From: Chrysogorgia sp. JL179-B06
Taxonomy: Eukaryota; Cnidaria; Anthozoa; Scleralcyonacea; Chrysogorgiidae
Direction: 5' to 3'
Length of the DNA: 64,000 nucleotides
Assembly (NCBI GenBank): GCA_035772405.1
Contig: JAYKKM010000250.1
Coordinates: forward strand, 1,184,001 to 1,248,000
Position numbers and translations under genes: made by a program. Under the pieces are notes generated by a model that saw nothing but the letters and a program-made list of their open reading frames with translations, was not told the DNA's origin and searched no databases. Shown here in pieces: positions 30,135-41,759 of this stretch. How positions within the stretch are numbered: position 1 is the stretch's first letter; each line of letters starts with the position of its first letter.

Positions 30135-31989
30135 GTAAGTTCTAGTCCTTTTATAAATCATGATCGATTTACATGGAAATGAGCTAATTGTCTAGTTGAT
30201 ATGAAATATGCATGAACCGGGGATGATATGGTCACTGCGTTTAAGTATGAATTTACATAATGTCCTTCGAAGATGGCGACTTTTGGCGTCCACGAACTCC
30301 AGACTGGCAAACTAAGCAGACTCCATACTTTGTCTTTGGTCACGAGGCTTTGGTTATGGCATAAACTTTAAAACAAATTTCTCATTTGAAGTCATTTGTG
30401 AAATATAATGAATTAGTGAATATTATTACAGTATGTGTTTGATAGTTCCAAGCAGTTTAAGTGCTCTCAGTCTTAACATGTATATTTAGGTACAATAATA
30501 TTTAGAGTATCCTTTCCAGTGTCCTCTGATTCCCTTGTTTCCCTTGTGAACTTGCAGGTCTAAAACATTTTATGGTTTATACTAAACACATGTATATATA
30601 TGGTTTATTTACATACTGTAGATATATTTTTTGCCTAGTATGTGCCACAACATACTGTAGGGATGTTTACATGATACTGAGACAATTTTCATGGGGGGTA
30701 TGAATGTTGTGTTTACAATTACATACTAGAAATTGTGATTCTGGTACAGAGAGAGAGGGGGGACTGACCGGGAAATCTTAACCATATAATCCTGATGAAT
30801 TAAAATAGACATGCCAATTTTATCCCATTGTATATATTGTTGATACTCGCATAAACGTTGTACCAGAATGACATTAAATACTTGAAAGAGAATCTGTATG
30901 GACTCATTCTGCAAAGAACTACAGTATATTCCATACTCACTAGTGTTATGTACTGTAGCATAACGGTATTGGGATGTGACTCGTTTTGGCATCATGAAAA
31001 CATTCCAACTGATCATTTAATATGTATCTTTTGGATTATATATGTATGTTCCATTTTTACTATATCATGGACAGAAATCATGGATATACATGTAATATTT
31101 AGATTAATAGTTACATTTAGATTAATAATTACATAGAGCAGTGATTTGTACCCTGATGTTTAAGTGGGTCAATTGCAACTTGCTGAATTCCATAGCCTAA
31201 GAATAATGATTATGAAATTATTTTTTTAGATATTCATTTAAAATAGCATTTGTATAGCTCAAAGAATTTCTTTAAAGGGCAATCTACACAATACGATTCA
31301 TTGTATGATTGTCATTCTGGCGTACTTTTATGGCGTACTTTTGTCATTGCATATGCAATGTTTGCACAAGACATAATTCTTGTTTATGATTTGATAGTGA
31401 ATGTTGACACGCATGTACATTTTGATCACATACACCAAGATGACTATTGTTACAACAAAGTGTATTGTGTAGAAAGGCCTTACCTATTCTATAAGCCAAA
31501 TAAGCATAAATCGAGATGTACATTGTACACTTATTGATTTTGCAGGCTGTACAAATTACCTGATGTAAGTGAATATGAAAGAAAATAATTTGACAGTCTT
31601 TCTTCTTAAGCTAGCAAATTTGTCACATATACCCACTTGGGTATCAGAATATTCAATTTAAAACACTCCTGTGTGATTCAAGTGTTTACAGAGGAAGCCG
31701 TATATAGCCCACATGTAAGCAGGAGCCATTATGTCCACAATTTCTGGCAACAAGTGCTATAGTTAACCTGCTGAAAACACTGACATGAAACTCCAGAATC
31801 TAACTACTGTATGTTTGAAATTACTGTATCTGGTGTGTAGATATAAATATAGCGTTAGTGTGTAGTCCTATAAATATAGCATTGGCTTTCACTTGTATAG
31901 AGGGGAGATAATAAATAATTTTACAATTTCCTACACTAGTACTAGTTATTTTTATGAGCATACATGTAAATGTTTAATCCTCCCTTTAG
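30135..31989 (+). other. Intron of the OTU-hAT gene
   Basis: Bounded by GTAAGT and a CCTTTAG acceptor. It contains only short frames and AT-rich sequence, with no recognised nested element. Confidence 0.55.
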
Positions 31990-33751
31990 AACTGTGGCTA
32001 ATGGTAACTGTCTGTACAATGCTTGTTCTCTTGCACTAATTGGTAATGATAACCTTGCCATACACCTTCGCTGCCTTACCAGTATTGAGCTCTATACTAA
32101 TGCCTCCTTCTACTCTTCCCATCCACTAATTGAAGAACAATATAAACTTGGAGCATTTTTTTGCAAGGAAAATGCATTTGCCATGTGCTTATCAAATGTA
32201 GCACTTAATTCTTTTGAGGTGCAAAATCCAAATTCTGCAGTTCTCACTGAGGCAGAAAACATTGCAAAAAATGATGCCTTTTCTTCATTTTTGTGTATGC
32301 TGTCGTTATCAAGTGTTATAAAATGCCCCATTGAGTCATATTACCCCGTCCCTAATGCAGCTGGAAAAGATGTTGTGGCCAAAAGAAATTGTTTGTCAAC
32401 CATGTACAATTGCATGATTTATCCAAGGGAATTGTCAGTAGGTTCAGAGAAAATCCACATCTTCCGTTGTGCCTATATGCCACTGCACTATCTTCAAACT
32501 CCAAACATACCGGAAAGAAAAAAACATTATGTACCTCTTTGTGAACCTGTTTCAAGTTCTCCAGACCATAGCCACTTTACACCACTGCTTCCAAGTTTCG
32601 ACTTTATGGATGAAACGGAGCAAGAGGATGAAGAGATAGTGTCCACAGATAAGAGTTTGGAAGCTGTTACGCGAAGTTACTTACCGCCTAGAATACTCGC
32701 AAAACGACGTGGTCATCCAGTAGAGGGAAAAAAGAAAAAGCAAGCCCGTACTGTTGACCAATATTTTAAAAGAGATTCTGGAAACAGCACCAATCAAAGC
32801 AATGTAATGCCAATCGAAAATCAACCAGCAACTACTTCTGAAATTATAATAGTGGATGAGACTGTCACTGAGAGGCTCGATAGCAATCTTAGAGTCGAGA
32901 TTCCGCACGATCACGAAAAAACGTGCATCCCCTTTGATGTTGGAAACTTTGTAAATCCTGCCACCCCCATTACCAACCAACAGAAATACGACCTCCTTTG
33001 TAAAGTTTGGAGACCTGATCCTGGTTATAAGTTTCCCATTAATAGCAACAGCAGAAGATTTCAGAATAAGTGGTTAACCAAATTTCCTTGGTTGGCATAT
33101 TCAGCAGCCGTTGATGGGGCGTTTTGTATTCATTGTGTGCTATTTGCCGGTGAAAGCACTCATAATGCGAGCAAACTGCACAAGTTATTCAAGACTCTGC
33201 TCACGGCTTGGACATCAGCATTGCAGAAATTTGCTTGTCATGCAGAGCAATCTCAAGTACATCGCACTGCTACAATACGCTCATCTCAGTTTAAACTGCA
33301 CATGGAAAACAAGGCAACACCCATTGACGTTCAGATAGACAATCTGAAAGCTGAACAAATAGAGAAAAACAGAAAGAAGCTGCGACCGATCATTGATGCT
33401 GTTATCCTTTGTGGACGACAAAATATACCATTACGAGGTCATCGCGATGACGCCAAACATCTGACTGATGAGAAGGCAAATCCGGGTAATTTTCTGGAAA
33501 TACTCAAGTACGGAGCTAGGTGCGCAAACACTACATTGGATGACTACCTCAGTAGTGCTCCTCGCAATGCTACATATGTATCTAAAACTATGCAGAACAA
33601 TGTCATTGATATTTGCGGCGAAATGCTTGCCAAAAGCATAGTGAGAGAGATTGAAGATGCAAAATTATTTTCTGTATTGGCAGATGAAGCGACTGCTCTA
33701 ACATCGAGCAAATGTCTCTTGTTATTAGGTTTATTGACAAGAAACTATTAG
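31990..33751 (+). CDS. OTU-like protease domain fused to hAT transposase
   Basis: An open frame of about 587 codons. The N-terminal part looks like an OTU cysteine protease: ANGNCLYNACSLALIG holds the Cys of the DGNC box, but Asn replaces the Asp. HIFRCAYMPLHYLQT then KHYVPLC provides the His box. A basic/acidic linker with EGKKKKQARTVDQYFKRD, a likely nuclear signal, follows. From about residue 330 a TTF-type zinc finger of hAT proteins appears (KYDLLCKVWRPDPGYKFPIN, LAYSAAVDGAFCIHCVLFAG), then IPLRGHRDD and KLFSVLADEAT, the first hAT catalytic block. The frame stops at 33751 after a probable 1-nt loss near 33693. OTU fused to hAT is unusual, and catalytic activity is doubtful given the Asn. 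Confidence 0.75.
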
Positions 33752-34466
33752 TGAGGGAAGAGTTTCTCGGGTTTGTACCTTGTAAGCTAGGGTTGTCTGG
33801 AGAGGCAATTTCAGATAGAAAGCAGTTAAGCTAGCAGAAAGTATCGGAACGATCCCATCCATGCCAAGAACAGTTAATCGCCAGATCCATCGAGAGAATG
33901 TCCAAGCAGAATCACCTGAAATGTACTATCGAAGAGCATTATCAGTCCCGTTCCTTGACCATATGATTGGACAAATACATTCTCGTTTCTCCGAATCAAA
34001 TCTCGATGTCATGGATGCACTCTACGGTATGCCAAATAATGTGGTTTCCAACCCAGATTGGAAAGCTGGATTCACACGCTTTCTTGAAAAGTACGAGGAG
34101 GACTTGCCGGAGCCTAGTTATCTCGATACAGAACTGGAGATGTGGAGCAAACGATGTCATCAGATTGAGGGTACTTTACCGGCCACTCTTCAAGATCTAC
34201 TACCTTTTATCGACAATCTATCTTTCCCAAATATTTTAACAGCCTTTAGAATATTTGGAACAATTCCAGTTACTACTTGTACCTGCGAACGTTCAATTTC
34301 TTCCTTACGACGACTAAAAACCTATTTGAGAAACTCGATGACAGAGAGCCGTTTAAACGGGCTTGCTTTGCTTAATGTTCATAGGGATATTAAATTGGAC
34401 ATTGAATTGGTTATAAACCGTTTCGCAATAATGCATCCACGAAGAATGATCCTCGCCGATATTTGA
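33694..34466 (+). pseudogene. OTU-hAT gene, remaining C-terminal part
   Basis: In the next frame after the 1-nt slip, IEQMSLVIRFIDKKLLVREE continues the catalytic region to about 33831. A third frame then resumes with KLAESIGTIPSMPRTVNRQ, PEMYYRRALSVPFLDHMIGQ and ends with the dimerisation motif TAFRIFGTIPVTTCTCERSI. The join skips roughly 250 residues of normal hAT core, including the second catalytic Asp and the insertion domain. This copy therefore has an internal deletion as well as the frameshift. Confidence 0.75.
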
Positions 34467-34689
34467 ACGAAACAAGAAAAAAGCTCAAACTTTATACGTA
34501 CAGTAGATGATTATATTCCATCAGCTCCGCTGAGGCTGTCGAAACATCAGTCACCAACAATAGTCTTTCTCAAGACTACAACAACCTAGCCTACCATGTA
34601 TCTACGTGTGTGGAGTTTCCCAGTGAATGTAGGAGGAAAATGTTTTTCCTTCGAATGAGCACAGTGAATAGAAGGAAAATACTATTGTT

Positions 34690-34817
34690 ATAGTGACTGA
34701 CGTTTTGACGGCCTCAGCGGAGGTCATATTAATGTAGAGTCAAGTCGCTCTGTCGTCCAAAAGATCGTAGTAAAATAAATGGATTGAACCCAGGAGTATC
34801 ATTATAGATGTGTGAAG
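34690..34817 (-). repeat. DIRS terminal repeat, left
   Basis: Reverse complement of 38630-38757, including GGGTTCAATCCATTTATTTT, ACGATCTTTTGGACGACAGA and CCTCCGCTGAGGC. A further piece in the other orientation lies at 34526-34590. Confidence 0.75.
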
Positions 34818-34957
34818 TTGATCGTCCGCGTGTGCGCACTTGCCTATACAACTTTATTTCGTTAATAAACGCTAAATACATTCTCATAACGCAATTCATG
34901 GTAATTAATTATAAACTCAAAGATCTGGTAAGCAAAAGTCTGTTGTCTATTGAATCT

Positions 34958-35971
34958 TTAATATACACATCTCGTGTACTGTCCGTTTTCCACCTTCCGT
35001 TGTACAGCCGTCGCACCACCGGCCCGTAAGCTGTGAGTACTATAGCATTTCGGGTCCACTCCAATATTACGCAGAGTCTCCTTTATAAGTTCGCGGCACC
35101 TCGAATAACTGATAGGTTTATTCGGCTTATTCGTCGACGAGCCGTTTGTGAGGGAGTTGACAGACCGAAAAATGTATCCGTCGGAATTAGGAGGTATTTT
35201 CGCTAGAAGAAGATAACGAGAAAGCAGATCATGTGGACACGCTGGCCCGTTAGTCTTTGCAACAAAAACTTTGTTACCAAGTCGGTATTGGTCCGTCTTT
35301 GACTTTCTCACCGTAATTTCGACGTGATCGTTATTTATAGAGATATCGCTGGCGAGTAGTTCGCCAATTCTAAAAAGGCCTGTAAAGCCTAACGAAAAAA
35401 TTAGTGCAGTTCTAAGATCCATCAGGGTTGCTGTTGACCCAGCCAACTTTTGACAAATACTTCGGACAACTTCAACAGGTAAAGGCTCTTTTTTGCTGGA
35501 AGGTTTGGAAAACATTCTTTTGCTAGCTTCCACGATGTTACGTGAAACCTGTGTATCAGCAGGATTTCCCTCAGCGTTCGTGGGAAATAAAGTATGTGCC
35601 CACTTAATGGCACAGAACGCCGACAGAACTGCATTGTAAGACGACTTTTTCATACATATATACGACAAGTACGTGGAAACGAGTATGCTCTGCGTAGGCA
35701 AAGATATAGAGTGCCCACCATCAATAAGAAACATTTTATATCTCTTGTATTCTCCAAGGTATTTTTTGACTGTACTGTTTGCCCGTGATTTTAGTACCAG
35801 CCTTACGATGGTCATTCGTTCATTCATTTGCAATCCTGCCCAAGTAGTTGAACTCACAATATCCTGGAACAAATGAAGCAAAAAAATTTGTGTGTGCTTA
35901 ATTGCACATAAAATAAATCGAGATAATAAAGCAAAACTGCACATGTGGTGATCCAAGGTCGCCACAGACAC
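34958..35971 (-). pseudogene. DIRS tyrosine recombinase
   Basis: The domain probably begins near 35800 (SRANSTVKKYLGEYKRYKMF). It carries LRTALIFSLGFTGLFRIGEL with the first catalytic Arg and CYSTHSLRAGGATA with the H-x-x-R pair. The frame then goes out of register and stops at VENGQYTRCVY. In the next frame the expected C-terminal block GRWKTDSTRDVYIKDS, with the nucleophilic Tyr, is present at about 34995-34950. A small deletion or frameshift near 35010 thus separates the enzyme from its active-site Tyr. It would insert the DNA circle copy in the DIRS pathway. Confidence 0.8.
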
Positions 35972-36440
35972 TTAGGACTAACAAAATACACTGTTCTGCT
36001 GCTTGACATGAGCGCCAACCAGCAACATGTCCCCAATATAACTTTGCCATCCGGCATCGTTAATTTCCCAAGAATCTTACTGCAAACTATGCGGTTTTTG
36101 CCATCCAGCATCATGTATTTCGATTATTTAATATCAAACACCACACTCATATAATTATGAAAACAATACAATGTTTTACACTTTATTTAGCACAGAGAAA
36201 TCAAATTGGCACGCCAGGACATTTTCTGTCCATAACTTAGAGCCCAAGTAAACATTTTAAATTTGTCCCTTGGCTTAAAGCTAAGCTCCCTTTAAGGACA
36301 ATTTTTCCCCGAACATAGGAGGAAAACGTGGAAACAATGGCCAGTACGAAGCTGAATTCCAAAATGGGACCACGATTTTCCCTTCCACTTATGATACATA
36401 AAATTCAACACTCTTGCTGCGATAATTACTGGTGGCACAA

Positions 36441-37124
36441 CTAAACAGTTTTCATTTGACCAATCCTGATAGAATGCATCGATCCCTGCAGTACCAGGGT
36501 TCCAGTATCTGGAGAAGAACTTTCCGACTTTAGCATTCCTGTAATTCGCGAAACAATCAGCGTATGTGGGCCAAAAAGACCCTCTAACTGCTGGAAAGTA
36601 TCAGACGTAATTTCCCAATCATCATAGTCCTTAAATTTGCTAATGTAGTCCGCTTTAGTGTTTTTTGATCTGGGTATCCATTGAATTTCTAACTGAATCC
36701 CGCTTTTCCAGCACATGGAAAATATATCGATTGCCAATTTGTGACAATCTAACCGCATACTGCCAACCTGGGCAATCTTCATGGCCGACTGACTGTCGGT
36801 AAACCATTTGATACTGCAACCCTTGAGAATCGGTTCAAAGGATGCAACCCCAAATTGGATCGCAAGTAGCTCACGATAGCTAGAACTAGTAAGTGTCTCT
36901 TCGTGTGTAAACATCCGGTGTGCGATGTGCTCTGTCCCTAGTACCAGTGCAGCACAGGCATGCTTGCTTGCGTCTGAATATATTATCTTGTTCTTATCGC
37001 AGAACTGTTGAGAAACTCTAACATTTTTCGCCTCAATGTTGTCTTGCCAAAACTTAAGCTCAAGCAAGCAATAGTGGTCGAGAACAAAAGGAATGTTCCA
37101 GGTGTCCGTATTCGCTATAGACAT
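36441..37124 (-). pseudogene. DIRS RNase H domain
   Basis: Carries IIYSDASKHACAALVLGTE (first Asp), SSSYRELLAIQFGV (Glu), IKWFTDSQSAMKI (second Asp) and IQWIPRSKNTKADYISK (third Asp), the four-site RNase H pattern of DIRS elements. The start overlaps the RT frame by about 65 nt, so a 1-nt shift near 37110 separates them. At 36450 the frame shifts again: IDAFYQDWSNENCLVVPPVI continues in another frame to about 36390. Confidence 0.8.
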
Positions 37125-38325
37125 CTGGACAATGTCTCGACATAATACGAGCTAAATTTCCTGTGACGGGTCCTGTAGAAATGATCCTTCCTACAACTCT
37201 TGCTAGAGTCCTAGCGCTGACTTTTTCTTGTTTAGGAACGTTATGTAAATCTGCCAGAAATGTAGTTATTCGCTGGGGACTGATAGCAATAGTGCCTAAA
37301 ATACCGTTCCATTGTAAGCCCAACCAACAAATTGTTTGTGTGGGTTCCCAAACTGATTTTTCGTCGTTGGGAAGAAAACCGCACGCCTTTATATCAGACC
37401 GTATAATTACTGAATTTTCCCGGGAAATTTGCTGGGAATTTTCCATGTCTATGCCATCATCTAGGAAAACTGTGATTTTTATGCCTTGTGATCGCCAGTG
37501 CTGTGTCAGAGGACGAACCAGTTTTGTGAACATATATGGCGCTGAGGAGAGCCCAAATGGCAACACGGTAAACATGTAGAAATGTTTCTTCCCCGAGCTG
37601 GAAGACCAAGAAAAACCCAGAAAACACTGATGTTCAGGAAATATGTCAAGGTGGTGATACCCACTCTTTAAATCAAATTTTGTGAAAAATTTTTCCTTGC
37701 CAAAATAATTCATGGCTGTTTGCCAATCTTCAAATTTAACTTTCTGTTTGTAAATGTGCTTATTGACATATCGTAAATCTAATATCAGACGTTTTTTGTC
37801 CTTGTTGACTGAAACCGACAATGGACTGATTACCAAAAGGTTTACCTCTGTCGTTTCCACAATACGCCCCGTGACTAATAATTCTTGGATGGATTTTGTT
37901 ACAAAATCCCCATGGGCGCTAGCAGAACTATTGTTCTGGAAACATGCCCTCGCGGGAGTTTCGTAAAATGGGATCTTATAACCTTCAGTTATACACTGTA
38001 TAATAAAGCTGTCACCCTGGATTTTTATCCAAAATTCCACATGTGCTTTCAGCCGGGCCTTTACTTGAACCGAATTAGAATTGCAACTATTTTCACCTTT
38101 TAAACAACCGAATTCAGGAAAAAGAATTTTCACCTCTCCAATATCCTCATGTCCAATTGCTATCCATTCCTCTTGCACATCATTTGCTGCTATCTCTATG
38201 GGCTCTTCACATTTTCTTTTGTGGCTCTCCCCAATATGTTGGTCTCGTCGGCACGTAGGACTGGGGTTGGTGGGAAGTATTGTTGAATCTTGAGCATTTC
38301 TCAGCCCAATGCCCTCGCTTTCCAC
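37060..38325 (-). pseudogene. DIRS reverse transcriptase
   Basis: 421 codons. RT blocks include SVNKDKKRLILDLRYVNKHI, FFTKFDLKSGYHHLDI (catalytic Asp), FTVLPFGLSSAPYMFTKL and ITVFLDDGID (the FLDDG form of the YxDD box). Then come ICWLGLQWN and the thumb-like VSARTLARVVGRIISTGP. This block set is typical of DIRS/Ngaro RT. The N-terminal 120 residues overlap the gag frame and are less conserved. Confidence 0.82.
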
Positions 38326-38455
38326 ATCTGAAACAGGTCGTTTTCACCAGGAAATCTACGGCCTTAAAAAGGAGCAGAAAAAATGGAACAGCCCAATTCT
38401 TACATAATATGTATAGTAGAGCTAAACCCAAAGAAAAAAAACAAACAAGAAACAA
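38207..38455 (-). pseudogene. DIRS gag end with zinc knuckle
   Basis: Contains CFRCGKRGHWAEKC, a CCHC zinc knuckle, followed by SHQPQSYVPTRPTYWG. It overlaps the RT frame in a different register, an arrangement often seen at the gag-pol boundary. The rest of gag was not found upstream, where the terminal repeats begin. Confidence 0.65.
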
Positions 38456-38629
38456 AGTAAACTTCGGTTTGTAGTGTGAGGCTGGTGTTACACATGATGA
38501 ACCTCTTGCTTCTCACCCTTGTATTTATACACTTGGATATGCAAATATCTTTGCATCACTGATTTCAACGTTACTTCCGGTGGAAAATATATTTCTCAAG
38601 ACTATAACAACCTGGATGATCAACTTTAC

Positions 38630-39140
38630 ACATCTATAATGATACTCCTGGGTTCAATCCATTTATTTTACTACGATCTTTTGGACGACAGAGCGAATTG
38701 ACTCTGCATGAAGATGACCTCCGCTGAGGCTGTTGAAACATCAGTCACTGACAATGGTCTTGCTCAAGACTACAACAACCCGGACGATCAACTGGACGAC
38801 AGAGCGACTTGACTCTATTAATATGACCTCCGCTGAGGCCGTCGAAACGTCGGCCACTAACAATTGTCTTTCGCTAGACTATAATAACCTGGGCGATTAA
38901 CTTCACACATCTATAACGATAGGTTCAATCCATTTATTTTACTACGATCTTTTGGACGATAGAGCGACTTGACTCTACATTAATGACCTCCGCTGAGGCC
39001 GTCAAAACGTCAGTCACTATAGAAATAGTCTTCCATAGAGCCACTTGATGACCTAATTAATATGACCTCCACGTCGGTCACCAACAATTGTCTTTCGCAA
39101 AACTAGAACAACCTGGACGATCAACTATACTCCTGGGTTC
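38630..39140 (+). repeat. DIRS terminal repeat cluster, right
   Basis: At least three staggered copies of a 100-130 bp unit (38630-38757, about 38795-38870, 38895-39020) plus a partial at 39060-39135. All share CCTCCGCTGAGGC and CAATCCATTTATTTTACTAC elements. A small piece of the same repeat recurs at 51573-51605. Confidence 0.75.
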
Positions 39141-39733
39141 AAACCATTTACTGTACTGTGTAGTACAGTAGAAGAAATATTTCTGACGTAATTATCTATA
39201 TAGTCATGATGGTTGGACATCCAGCAAGACTAAAACAAGACTTGTCAAAGGGCAGATGAGCTCTTAGGAGCCAACAGCCAGTGGCGTAGCCAACCGCCCC
39301 CCCCCCAAGGTCTTCTAGTCCATTCCTGTGAAAAGTTTAAATCCGGGGAGAAACTTGTTGAGGGGGGGTAATGATGTTACGTAGTGAAGCCTTCAAGGGA
39401 GAAGCAAGTTGTAAAAATTAATAAAAATTACACCAAGTTTATGCCATAATTAGGGAAACATGCTGACCAAAATGTTTTACACATGACCTGAATAGTTGGC
39501 CATGTTGTAAATTCGGGTTGACCATAGTCACTCTAGGGGGATGGTCTGGAGACTTCGCAAATCCACGGCCTATCCTATTGTCTCGCGTTTCGTGGTGTGA
39601 CGTCATCATCACCGTGCACACATGCATGAGTAATCAATGATTTTATAGCATAATCACTATAGGCACTATACAAACTATACGCAAAGTTTTCACAAATTTG
39701 CAATTGAAATGAGGAAAATTTTAATTTTTATTG

Positions 39734-39965
39734 ATGCCGGGTGACAATTGTGCATTTAATCAATGCGGGTCAAATCGTAGAACAAAAGGAATCGGGCTTT
39801 TTAAGCTTCCGACGGCGAAGGACGATGCGAGCAAGAAATGGAGGCAGGATTTTCTGAGCATCCTCACCAAATATCGAGTTGAAGACAAAGATTTTAAAAG
39901 GCAGTTGGCCGCCGATTCTCTTCATGTTTGTGAGAAACACTTTCTCCCTGAAGAGATCAATAATT
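39734..39965 (+). CDS. P-like transposase, THAP exon
   Basis: ATG at 39734. MPGDNCAFNQCGSNRRTKGI gives the first CxxxxC pair, KKWRQDFLSILTKYR the conserved Trp region, and LHVCEKHFLPEEI the closing Cys and His of the C2CH finger. The exon ends with a GTAAGT donor at 39966, 211 bp after the start of the left TIR. The AVPTxF box must be on the next exon. THAP domains of P-family transposases recognise the element ends. Confidence 0.85.
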
Positions 39966-40207
39966 GTAAGTGAATTAGAAGTAATATGACACATTATAGA
40001 ATCAATTAAGTTGCACATATTATATTACAATGTTGACACAAATGGCCGATCGATAGCGTATATTTGATTAATATTTGTAGTATCGTATTCCTATTTATAA
40101 ACGCATCACATGGTCGCCTCTCCTACGATATATAGCTAGGGTTAGTCGCATTTTATTGCTCTGATCGTGAGCTTTGTACATCTGTCGACTACCTTATTTA
40201 TACAAAG

Positions 40208-41759
40208 CCAGAAAAAAAGGTACGAAAGCATGTTCAGGATAGATTATCACCTGCCATGACAATTTGTTACAAGAATCTGAAGGAACTTGCAGGAAGGGTG
40301 CAAAAACTTGTATTAAATGACTGGAGTGTAACCTGCACTGAAAATATTGTTCGAATATGGAAAGTAGATGTCCCATATATTATTCCAACTTATGACATTC
40401 AGATAGATGATAGCTTGGGATTTACCTTAATTGTGTATGGCTGGTTTCTTCCGGAAGATCATATGATCTACAAGAGTATTCGGCGTAGTATGAGAAATAT
40501 CACAGTCTCAGATTTGATAAGGGAAATACTGCAATTTAAAGTCTGTGTAGGACATACACAGGATGCTTTCACTGGTGATTCATTGCACCATGTTCTGCCA
40601 ATCATTACTGATCCATTTGAACTAACTGAAACATCAAGTCCTTTTCCCTGCAAAGAATATAATAGGGCAAAGAACTGTAAAATTCTTGTGAATGAAGTTG
40701 AGAGTAATTGTAGTGTTTGTCAAGATAGCGTTAGGGTTCAAGAGGTGGCAACTAGAAGAAAGCGAGTCAGGGAGAATGTGCCTGCATCAAGTAAAGCTCC
40801 TGTAAGCATGACATCATCCAACCGCATAAAGTTAACTCTTCAAGCTCAGAGAATACAGTGCAAACAACTTGAACATGAAATAGAGAAATTGAAGATTGAG
40901 GTTGACCAAAAAAGCATACCAGTGACTAATGATCTCAGCAATGATTTGTTGAATATAATTTCTGACAGTAGTGACAAAATGACTCCATTTATTAAGCTGT
41001 TCTGGGATCAGCAAAAAAGAATTGCATCATGTGCAGCTCAAGGACGACGGTATCATCCAATGATCATTAGATGGTGTATTTCTGTGGCTGCTAAGTCAGC
41101 ATCAGCATATGATGAATTGAGGGAGACATTTAAAGATAGCACAATCATATTGCCCAGCAGAAGGGTACTTAGAGATTACACTAATGTCATTCCACCCAAG
41201 ACTGGCTTTAATCCTGAAATAATTAAAGAGATAGTGAAAACTACAAAAGGGTATGATGACTGTCAAAGGTATGTGTTTATCCTTTTTGATGAAATGAAGA
41301 TCCAAGGAAACTTGATTTGGGACAAACATTCTGGAGAACTTATTGGATATGTTGATCTAGGTGATCCTGACATAAATTTTGCAACTTTGGAAAAATCTGA
41401 TGATATTGCATCTCATGCTCTTATGTTTATGGTGAGAGGTATTACAACAACTTTGAAGCATACACTTGGATATTTTGCAACTGCTGATGTTACTGCACTT
41501 CAGCTGTTTCCACTATTTTGGAGGGCTGTTGGCATATTAGAGATGACATGTAACCTGGCAGTTGTTGGTACTACTGCTGATGGCGCCTCTCCAAATAGAA
41601 GATTTTTCAGTATGCATGAACCAATTCAAGGCAGCAATGACAAAGATGTAGTCTACTGTACCAAGAATCTTTTCCAGCCAGATAGAAATATATATTTCTT
41701 CAGTGACCCACCACACTTGTTAAAGACAGCACGAAACTGTCTCTTTAACTCTGGATCAG
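40208..41759 (+). CDS. P-like transposase, central exon
   Basis: The open frame covers 40208 to a donor at 41760 (CAG then GTAATG); the acceptor side is not resolved. A coiled coil (LQAQRIQCKQLEHEIEKLKI) is followed by the P-element core: SSDKMTPFIKLFWDQQKRI, YHPMIIRWCISVAAKS, LPSRRVLRDYTNVIPPKTGF, VFILFDEMKIQGNLIWDKHS (likely first Asp), GYVDLGD, TADGASPNRRFF (second Asp) and FFSDPPHLLKTARN. It is uninterrupted, which is unusual in this window. The protein resembles THAP9 and Drosophila P transposase by motif order. Confidence 0.85.

Larger units (their letters stand above)
34495..39140 (-). mobile_element. DIRS-type tyrosine-recombinase retrotransposon
   Basis: On the minus strand the order is gag zinc knuckle (about 38340), reverse transcriptase (38325-37060), RNase H (37124-36441) and tyrosine recombinase (35971-34958). 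The flanks share an inverted repeat of about 128 bp (34690-34817 against 38630-38757), as in DIRS elements. Further partial copies lie in tandem on the right. No integrase or protease was found, as expected. Each gene has a frameshift, so it is a dead copy. Confidence 0.82.

Noticed and set aside
30726..31537. Frames within the OTU-hAT intron
   Set aside because: Low-complexity, hydrophobic translations without motifs.
34780..34800. tRNA/SINE B-box-like GGGTTCAATCC
   Set aside because: It is part of the DIRS terminal repeat, with no A box or tRNA fold nearby.
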